Positions 1 to 4,594 of a stretch of DNA of 9,162 bases are shown here, piece by piece; position 1 is the first letter of the stretch, and every line of letters starts with the position of its first letter. Made by a program: the position numbers and the translations under genes. The notes beneath the pieces were generated by a model. It was given only the letters and a program-made list of their open reading frames with translations, made no database searches and was not told the DNA's origin. The stretch comes from Pseudobdellovibrionaceae bacterium (GTDB lineage: Bacteria; Bdellovibrionota; Bdellovibrionia; Bdellovibrionales; JAMPXM01): NCBI GenBank assembly GCA_913776405.1, contig CAJYOV010000263.1:1-9162 (forward strand), in the 5' to 3' direction.

Positions 1-132
1 CGCACGCCAGAGGCCACCGGCCTCGGCACTTGAACTGAGCACGAGTTTGATTGGCAGTTCATCGAGATGATCGAGCAAGCTCGACAGATTGGACCCGCGA
101 CCTGAGATAAGGACGGCCCAACCCACGCGCAT
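1..132 (-). CDS. purN: Phosphoribosylglycinamide formyltransferase, 5' end only (partial)
   Basis: Only the first 44 codons are in the window; the gene runs off the left edge. The visible N-terminus reads MRVGWAVLISGRGSNLSSLL and continues for 24 more residues. The stretch V-L-I-S-G-R-G-S-N-L is the characteristic N-terminal beta strand and phosphate-binding loop of PurN (usually VLISGxGSNLQAL). In the family, PurN transfers a formyl group from 10-formyl-tetrahydrofolate to GAR, the third step of purine synthesis, in the cytoplasm. The ATG at 132-130 shares its first base with the last base of the upstream purM stop (TAATG), so the two are very likely co-transcribed and translationally coupled. 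The call rests on this N-terminal motif plus the purM neighbour. The formyltransferase active-site residues lie outside the window. Confidence 0.88.
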   Translation of the reverse strand, partial: MRVGWAVLISGRGSNLSSLLDHLDELPIKLVLSSSAEAGGLWRA

Positions 133-1145
133 TAGTAGCGCACCTCGGGCTCGGCATCCGGCTTCGGCCCGGCCGCGATCTTACCGAGCGGCATCGAGGT
201 GTAGCCGTGCGCTTTGACGGCCGCTTCGATGGCCGCAACCTGCTCGGTCGAACAAACGAGAGCAAGTCCCACACCGCAGTTGAGCGTTTTCAACATTTCT
301 TCGCGCGACAGATTCGACCGCTCTTGAACCTCAATGAACGGCTCTGGCCACGCCCAATCGAGCAGCGGCAGAACTGTGCCGTTTGGCATCACGCGCGGCA
401 AGTTTTCCATCCCGCCGCCTGTGATATTCGCAACCGCCTTCAATCGGTCAGCCTTTGCGAGTTCAAGAACGAGATCAGCGTAGAGGTGTGTTGGCGTCAT
501 CAAGACATCGCGCCACTCTTCAAGATCGTTCTCAAAGACTTTGCGCAAGAGCGAATAACCGTTCGAGTGAAAACCTGAGCTCGAAACACCGATGACGTGA
601 TCGCCGACGGCCACGCGGTGGCGACCGAGCGCCTTCTCTTCATCGACGATGCCGACGGAGAAGCCCGCCGCATCGAAGTCGTTACCATGATAGACGCCAG
701 GCATCTCAGCGGTCTCGCCGCCGATGAGCGCCGCGCCAGATTTGTGACACGCGTCGCGAACACCTTTTAAGAAGCTTTTTGCCGCTTCGAGATCAAGTTT
801 ACCTGTCGCGTAATAATCGAGGAAGAAGAGCGGCTGAGCTCCGCAGCAAACGAGATCATTCACGCACATGGCGACAAGATCTTGGCCGACACCTTCGTAC
901 ATTCCGAATTGAGCTGCGAGTTTGATTTTCGTGCCGACACCGTCCGTCGAGGAGACGAGACACGGCTTTTTCATTTCAGGAAATCCGATTCGGAACATGG
1001 CCGCAAAGCCGCCGATCCCTGAGACCAATCGGTCTGCATGAGGAACTCGCGCGCGAGTGCTGGCTTCGGAACCCGATTCCTTAAGCCACTCGACGAGCGC
1101 ATCGCCCGCTTCGACATCCACTCCGGAAGATTTATAGTCGATCAT
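132..1145 (-). CDS. purM: Phosphoribosylformylglycinamidine cyclo-ligase (AIR synthetase)
   Basis: A complete 337-residue protein, close to the usual PurM length of about 345. In the family, PurM closes the imidazole ring of AIR from FGAM using ATP, the fifth step of purine synthesis. The PurM/AIRS signatures are visible in order: SSTDGVGTKIKLA (65-77), GQDLVAMCVNDLVCCGAQPL (87-106) followed by FFLDYYATGKL, GGETAEMPG (142-150), SSSGFHSNGYSLL (188-200), NITGGGMENLPR (240-251) and NCGVGLALV (289-297). These cover the glycine-rich ATP/phosphate site and the dimer core. The ATG at 1145 is supported by an AAGGA ribosome binding site on the minus strand (about 1151-1155) with normal spacing. The gene is first in a purM-purN operon, and its stop overlaps the purN start by one base. 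The 5' leader contains two adjacent inverted repeats, described separately. There is no sign of truncation or frameshift. Confidence 0.97.
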   Translation of the reverse strand: MIDYKSSGVDVEAGDALVEWLKESGSEASTRARVPHADRLVSGIGGFAAMFRIGFPEMKKPCLVSSTDGVGTKIKLAAQFGMYEGVGQDLVAMCVNDLVCCGAQPLFFLDYYATGKLDLEAAKSFLKGVRDACHKSGAALIGGETAEMPGVYHGNDFDAAGFSVGIVDEEKALGRHRVAVGDHVIGVSSSGFHSNGYSLLRKVFENDLEEWRDVLMTPTHLYADLVLELAKADRLKAVANITGGGMENLPRVMPNGTVLPLLDWAWPEPFIEVQERSNLSREEMLKTLNCGVGLALVCSTEQVAAIEAAVKAHGYTSMPLGKIAAGPKPDAEPEVRY

Positions 1146-1173
1146 CGATGTCCTTGAAAGATGACCGTATTGA

Positions 1174-1210
1174 ACACCGCGATTTCCACGGTGTCTAGTC
1201 TTTCGACTAG
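1174..1210 (-). promoter_or_regulatory. Two adjacent inverted repeats in the purM 5' leader
   Basis: On the minus strand, toward purM, the sequence contains CTAGTC-GAAA-GACTAG (1210-1195). This is a perfect 6-bp stem closed by a GNRA-type GAAA tetraloop on a C-G pair. It is followed with no gap by ACACCG, a 9-base loop and CGGTGT (1194-1174), a second perfect 6-bp stem. The second stem ends about 20 bases before the AAGGA site of purM. There is no U-run, so this is not a plain terminator. It could be a structured leader RNA or a DNA operator for the divergent promoters in the 222-base gap. It matches no purine riboswitch core that I recognise. The repeats are directly visible; their function is inference. 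Confidence 0.35.
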
Positions 1211-1323
1211 GGATTTGACACTTGTCTGAAGAGTGAGCGTTTTGCCGGCAGCGGCTCCGACGAGAGCGTCCTCATCTGGTCCTAGAGTTGCTGGTCTAAG
1301 AATAGGTTGTTACGCTGCTTTTA

Positions 1324-1336
1324 GAGTTTAAAACTC
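1324..1336. promoter_or_regulatory. 13-bp palindrome upstream of the outer-membrane protein gene (possible operator)
   Basis: GAGTTT-A-AAACTC is a perfect inverted repeat with a single central base, ending 31 bases before the ATG at 1368. Its position is where a promoter or operator for the plus-strand gene would be expected. Only weak promoter-like hexamers are present nearby: TTGCTG at 1288 with TACGCT at 1311, 17 bases apart, matching just the key TTG and TA...T positions. No promoter is asserted. The palindrome could bind a dimeric regulator, or could have arisen by chance in an A/T-rich patch. Confidence 0.25.
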
Positions 1337-1367
1337 CGATCAGCACCACGGCATCCTTGGGGGAAAA

Positions 1368-2204
1368 ATGAGAGTTCGTTTCTTAACCGGCTTGATGGCC
1401 GGCTTTATGGCCGCGGCGTTTTGCTTGTCCGCGTCTTCAGCGGAAGCGGCGTCCCTAAAGAGCTCAGGAATCGAGGATCTCTACAAAGCTCCGCGCCTCA
1501 TCGCAGAAAATGCAGCACCTCCTGGCGGTCTTCTCCTCGCGCAATCCGATGGTGACGACGCTTACGATCCGTTTGCGGATTATTCTGAATTTGAACAATC
1601 AATGGACGAAGAAGAAGACACGAACTTCTTTCGTAACGGCCGATTGCTGACGCTCGGATTTATCGGCGGCTACCGCGGCTTCACATCGAATCTCGGCAAA
1701 TACTATTCGGGTAACGCCAACTTCGGTTTGTTTCTCGCCTTCTTCTTTGATTTGAATTTCGCGCTGCAACTCGGTTACGTCACCTCCGACCACACGCTTG
1801 TCATCCCCGCGACGTCTGCGGGCACGTCAGCCGTTCAAGGCACGGTTTCCGTTTCGGACATCTCGATCCTCATTAAGTATTACTTCAATACGCAGAACGT
1901 GACGCGAGGCTTAGCGTCTTTGAGTCCTTACCTTGTCGGCGGCTTTTCGCAAATCTATCGTACAACGACGATTAGTGGCCAAGACGCCTTCGCTAAAGAC
2001 TCAGCGTTCGGTTTCAATATCGGTGCAGGGATTGAAGTGCCGATGATGCGAAACAAGATGTATTGGGGTCTTCAAGGCGTTTACCAAGTCGTTAGCTTCG
2101 CCGATGAGTCAAAGGTCGTTCTCGATGAAAACGACAACGCGACCGGCGCGGTCCTTGCGGGCGACGCCTACCTCGTTCAAGGCGTCTTAGGTATTAACTT
2201 CTAA
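1368..2204 (+). CDS. Exported outer-membrane beta-barrel-like protein
   Basis: A 278-residue protein with a clear Sec signal peptide: MRVR, a hydrophobic core at about 5-22, and a probable cleavage after SSAEA at about 27. Residues 28-90 form a linker that is very acidic near its end (about 61-84, rich in D and E). From about 91 to the end there are alternating hydrophobic/polar strands rich in G, Y and F (LLTLGFIGGYRGF, GLFLAFFFDLNFALQLGYV, ISILIKYYF, YLVGGFSQIYRTT, AFGFNIGAGIEV, YWGLQGVYQVVSF). The protein ends YLVQGVLGINF. The C-terminal Phe and strand pattern are typical of beta-barrels recognised by the BAM complex, and about eight strands fit the length. The ATG at 1368 follows GGGGGA at 1359-1364. 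I do not recognise the specific family or substrate. Two hairpins follow the stop. The next plus-strand gene also encodes a secreted protein and may be in the same transcript. Confidence 0.8.
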   Translation: MRVRFLTGLMAGFMAAAFCLSASSAEAASLKSSGIEDLYKAPRLIAENAAPPGGLLLAQSDGDDAYDPFADYSEFEQSMDEEEDTNFFRNGRLLTLGFIGGYRGFTSNLGKYYSGNANFGLFLAFFFDLNFALQLGYVTSDHTLVIPATSAGTSAVQGTVSVSDISILIKYYFNTQNVTRGLASLSPYLVGGFSQIYRTTTISGQDAFAKDSAFGFNIGAGIEVPMMRNKMYWGLQGVYQVVSFADESKVVLDENDNATGAVLAGDAYLVQGVLGINF

Positions 2205-2214
2205 AGCCCTCTCA

Positions 2215-2254
2215 AAACCGGGAAATCCTTTCCGGTTTGGGGCGGCTATGCCCC
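2215..2254 (+). terminator. Tandem hairpins after the beta-barrel gene (possible weak terminator)
   Basis: The first hairpin (2215-2238) has arms AAACCGGGAA and TTTCCGGTTT. This gives ten pairs including one G-U wobble around an ATCC loop, starting 10 bases after the stop codon. It is followed directly by GGGGC-GGCTAT-GCCCC (2239-2254), a 5-bp stem. The first stem is strong, but only three T residues follow before a G-run. It is therefore not a canonical intrinsic terminator, and some read-through into the next gene is plausible. A role in protecting the mRNA 3' end is an alternative. Confidence 0.45.
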
Positions 2255-2272
2255 CTTGCCTCTTGCGAGTTT

Positions 2273-2362
2273 GCTCTGAGAGGCGCATCTCATAGAGCTT
2301 CATGATTTCGTGCCTGTGGGCGACCTTCTTGAGGTCTCCGTCGGTCACGCTTCGGAGGCTCT
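2273..2362 (+). promoter_or_regulatory. Mutually exclusive pairings over the ribosome binding site of the 2365 gene
   Basis: Three pairings are visible in this leader. GCTCTGAGA (2273-2281) can pair with TCTC (2288-2291) and AGAGC (2294-2298). AGAGCTTC (2294-2301) can instead pair with GAGGCTCT (2355-2362), 8 bp with one G-U. GGTCTCCG (2333-2340) can pair with CGGAGGCT (2353-2360), 8 bp with two G-U. The last two would both bury the GGAGG ribosome binding site at 2354-2358, while the first would compete with the second. This resembles a translational switch layout, but a 160-base region will often offer such pairings by chance. The pairings are directly visible; regulation is inference. Confidence 0.3.
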
Positions 2363-2364
2363 CT

Positions 2365-2772
2365 ATGCATCTCTCTCTGACTAAAACAGCTGTCTTCACA
2401 GCGGCCTTGACACTCTTGCCAATCGCATCTGCGTTTGCTCAACAGGCGGTTGAGCCGGGTCAAAGCTATGTTTGCGTTTCGGCGTCTCGTGGCGGTCTTT
2501 CGCTTGAGATCCCAGGGCTAGGTGACGACGGTAAAATCTCAGGCTCGCTCCGGTTGTTCAAACTCGTACGCACACTCCGCGAAGTCCCTGCCGCTCAAAT
2601 CGCCGATTACGTGAACGACGGCACATCCATTTCAATGAACGGCCAGGACGAAAACGGCAAAACCGTCATCGCAGTCCAAAGCGCCCGCGATGAACACGGC
2701 AACCTTCAAGTGCGAGCTCGCATCGAAGGCGCTGGGCTCATCGGCTTTGCGTGTCGGGTAAAAGAAAACTGA
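2365..2772 (+). CDS. Small secreted protein of unknown function
   Basis: A 135-residue protein beginning MHLSLTKTAVFTAAL. The signal peptide has K7, a hydrophobic core at about 8-20 and a probable Sec cleavage at ASAFA|QQ (after 25). The mature protein is about 110 residues, mostly polar and beta-prone, with two cysteines (37 and 130) near its ends that could form a disulfide in the periplasm. I recognise no domain. The start was moved to the ATG at 2365. It has an ideal GGAGG site at 2354-2358 six bases away and puts the signal peptide at the very N-terminus. An in-frame ATG at 2302 would add 21 residues with no good ribosome binding site and bury the signal peptide. The gene is followed by a strong intrinsic terminator at 2860-2887. 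It may be co-transcribed with the beta-barrel gene upstream, across a hairpin-rich gap. Confidence 0.8.
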   Translation: MHLSLTKTAVFTAALTLLPIASAFAQQAVEPGQSYVCVSASRGGLSLEIPGLGDDGKISGSLRLFKLVRTLREVPAAQIADYVNDGTSISMNGQDENGKTVIAVQSARDEHGNLQVRARIEGAGLIGFACRVKEN

Positions 2773-2809
2773 GTTCGATCGCGGCCGCATCTTGGCGGAC
2801 CGCGAAAAA

Positions 2810-3502
2810 TCAAGGCTGCATCTCGCTTGGCAAAAGCGGAGCTTGCGTACGAATCAAACGGCGGATCATACCCGCCTTTTTTATTTTCACATCAATTGGC
2901 GCACTTATGAGTGCTACGAACTGGCGGATCGCAAGTGTCGACGGAAGGCCAGAGGCTTTCGCCATCGCAAAGCGCGAGTGTGCGGCCTCGTGAATCAAGA
3001 GCAGGGCTCTCTCGGTTGAGAGCATCATGTTCCAATCATCAGCCAAAACCGTGACATGCGTATTCTGACTTGCGAATGTCGACCGGACAGCGAGCTGCAC
3101 GAGTTCACACTCGGGCGGAATCGTTCCAAGGACGAACCCACCGTCTTGCGTGAAGCCTAACGGACCCGGAGCGAGCTCAAGCGATTGAAGCAAGAGTCTC
3201 GCATCGAGAAACAGCGACAGCATCGGTTCGTTGGGCCCGAGCACCGACGCCGTTTCACTTTCGATGCGCGAGATTTCGTCATCGATGGTTGCGAACCAGT
3301 TTGATCCAAAAGGCAGGCCGTAAAACTCACGAGCCTCGTAAAGATCGAGAAGCTCCGCACGACCACCCTGACATCGAACACCATGCCCACCATTACCCGC
3401 TTTTGAGCCCGATGCAGACGCTTGAGGTATCGCGGCCAAGATCACGACCGAAATCGCTGAGAGGAGGACGGTAAACATCGGAGCGAGTTTGCGGTTCATC
3501 AT
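2810..3502 (-). CDS. Secreted protein with an HExxH putative metal-binding motif
   Basis: A 230-residue protein. The signal peptide has MMNRK, a hydrophobic core at about 9-25, and a probable cleavage near PQASAS (about 30). The mature N-terminus, GNGGHGVRC followed by LLDLYEA (37-56), resembles a motif set I associate with a Bdellovibrio-type group of exported hypothetical proteins; this is from memory, not a search. HEAAH at 171-175, preceded by ERALLLI, fits the HExxH zinc-peptidase pattern. However, no His follows it, and only D204 and E227 could supply a downstream third ligand. Peptidase activity is therefore possible but unproven. Two cysteines (44, 132) could pair. The ATG at 3502 overlaps the upstream regulator's stop (ATGA) and follows AAAGG, so the two genes are translationally coupled. 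A second ATG at 3499 is an equally simple start. The 3' end overlaps the opposing terminator at 2860-2887, and the stop faces the 2365 gene with a 37-base gap. Confidence 0.75.
   Translation of the reverse strand: MMNRKLAPMFTVLLSAISVVILAAIPQASASGSKAGNGGHGVRCQGGRAELLDLYEAREFYGLPFGSNWFATIDDEISRIESETASVLGPNEPMLSLFLDARLLLQSLELAPGPLGFTQDGGFVLGTIPPECELVQLAVRSTFASQNTHVTVLADDWNMMLSTERALLLIHEAAHSRFAMAKASGLPSTLAIRQFVALISAPIDVKIKKAGMIRRLIRTQAPLLPSEMQP
2860..2887 (+). terminator. Intrinsic terminator for the plus-strand 2365 gene
   Basis: GGCGG (2860-2864), a 7-base loop, and CCGCC (2872-2876) form a G/C stem followed by TTTTTTATTTT (2877-2887). This is a textbook rho-independent terminator on the plus strand, about 88 bases after the stop at 2772. 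On the minus strand the hairpin is followed by GTTTG rather than a T-run, so it should work in one direction only. It lies inside the 3' coding part of the oppositely oriented HExxH gene, where it encodes the residues around KAGMIRR. Confidence 0.85.
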
Positions 3503-4332
3503 GATGTCAGACCTTTCTGTTTTTCATCAACCCGGAACAATTGAAGCGAAAATGCGTAGACGCTGTCCGAGTCCTCTTTCGACTCGAACTTCGTGAAGAA
3601 GTCTTGATCGAGGTTCTCGAGATACGCGATCGCTTCTGCGAGTCTGCGCGAATCGAACGTGAAGAGTGTGCTTAAAAACTTTCGCTGATCGATTGCTTGT
3701 TGATCGATCGCATCTTTACCGAGATCCAAAACCTGTTTGTGAAAACTGCGAATCGTCGCCGAGGGTACGGGACTGTCGGCGAAGAGATAATTCTCTGTCC
3801 GCACGAAGCGTTCGCCTTCACGACGAATCGCACCTGAGACCAGAAGCCGAGACAGAGCTTCGTGGACCTCGTCCGTGGAGATGCCGAGAGCGTCTGCAAT
3901 CGCATCGACCGAAGGCTCGCCGTTTTTCAAAGTCAGGAACTCGAGCGTCGCGACGTAATACCATTTCTCAAAAAGAGGAATCGTCTCTGGCTTCGCTTTG
4001 CGGCTGAAGGGATTGAGAGTGTGTTTGCGGACGCGCTCGAGTGCGGCTTCACGATCGGCGCGGCTTCTCGCATGTTTGCTCTCGACCAAGTCAGCAAAGT
4101 AGATAGCCTCTTCGGTGTTCATTTTGAGAATTTGAGCGATCCGCGAGGCAACGATCGCCGAGATGCCGCAACGGCCCTTTAAAACATCCGAAAGATTGGA
4201 CGGCGTCAGCTCTAAATCGCGAGCGAACATCCGAAGCGAATAGGAGGCACGTTTGGCCCGCTTCAATTCAAAGTGGCGAAGCAGGACATCACGATAATCA
4301 GCAATAGCTTCAGACACGTTTGAAAGCTCCAT
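3499..4332 (-). CDS. TIGR02147-family DNA-binding regulator
   Basis: A 277-residue protein. Near the N-terminus, DYRDVL (12-17) and SLRMFARDLELTPSNLSDVL followed by KGR (32-54) form the helix-turn-helix-like region typical of TIGR02147, including the FARxLxLxxSxLSxVLxGR pattern. After it come AIYFADLVESKHARSRADRE (76-95) and WYYVATLEFL (124-133), then a second winged-helix-like part with VDAIADALGISTDEVHEALS (about 142-161). The C-terminus VYAFSLQLFRVDE (258-270) is also typical. TIGR02147 is a paralogous family of Bdellovibrio and Fibrobacter, thought to be regulatory but poorly studied. I chose the ATG at 4332. The frame is open back to a TTG at 4377, but that would add 15 residues not typical of the family and has no better ribosome binding site. 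It is the first gene of a coupled pair with the HExxH secreted protein (ATGA overlap) and diverges from the three-gene envelope operon, so either is a plausible target. Confidence 0.88.
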   Translation of the reverse strand: MELSNVSEAIADYRDVLLRHFELKRAKRASYSLRMFARDLELTPSNLSDVLKGRCGISAIVASRIAQILKMNTEEAIYFADLVESKHARSRADREAALERVRKHTLNPFSRKAKPETIPLFEKWYYVATLEFLTLKNGEPSVDAIADALGISTDEVHEALSRLLVSGAIRREGERFVRTENYLFADSPVPSATIRSFHKQVLDLGKDAIDQQAIDQRKFLSTLFTFDSRRLAEAIAYLENLDQDFFTKFESKEDSDSVYAFSLQLFRVDEKQKGLTS

Positions 4333-4594
4333 AGAGCTTCTCTGTCTAGCTAGTTGAACACTTCGAGGCAACTTCAAACCCGTGGGCTTGGCTGCATTTA
4401 AAAGACTTTGGCGCGGATGCCGAGCGCAGAACGGAACCTATGCGTTTTAGATCGAGAAATGGGCAGAAGTGTTAGCGATTTCAACTCTATACGTTGAACT
4501 CGTGTGAACTGCGCGTACGCGTTTTCGTTTGAATCTTCAAGCGTCTCACCGGCGAGCCGATACAGCTCTAAGCCGAAAGGACTCAATCCCTTAA
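4333..4594. promoter_or_regulatory. Divergent intergenic region with inverted repeats
   Basis: This 262-base gap must carry the promoters of both the regulator pair (minus) and the envelope operon (plus). Visible elements are CTAGCTAG (4346-4353, perfect 8-bp palindrome), TTCAAC-TCTATAC-GTTGAA (4480-4498, 6-bp arms, 7-base spacer) and CGCGTACGCG (4512-4521, perfect 10-bp palindrome). The half-site GTTGAAC recurs at 4354-4360, close to the regulator's start, and at 4493-4499. The spacer of the middle repeat contains TATAC, which could be part of a -10 box for the plus strand, but I see no convincing -35 at the right distance. These are candidate operator sites for the adjacent TIGR02147 protein; nothing here proves binding. 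Confidence 0.35.

Noticed and set aside
207..578. Plus-strand open frame of 123 codons opposite purM
   Set aside because: It is fully antisense to the well-supported purM gene, shows no recognisable motif and has no clear ribosome binding site.
1215..1243. TTGACA as a -35 box on the plus strand
   Set aside because: The hexamer is perfect, but no acceptable -10 lies 16-18 bases downstream (CGTTTT), and the site is about 150 bases from the plus-strand gene.
2302..2364. Upstream in-frame start for the small secreted protein
   Set aside because: It adds 21 residues before the signal peptide and lacks a ribosome binding site, while ATG 2365 has GGAGG at ideal spacing.
2781..2788. GCGGCCGC palindrome between convergent genes
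   Set aside because: It is a short self-complementary sequence of a kind expected by chance in G/C-rich DNA, with no partner repeat nearby.
4333..4377. TTG start extending the TIGR02147 protein by 15 residues
   Set aside because: The family usually begins shortly before the DYR motif, and ATG 4332 gives that length. The extension is basic and not family-like, though it cannot be fully excluded.
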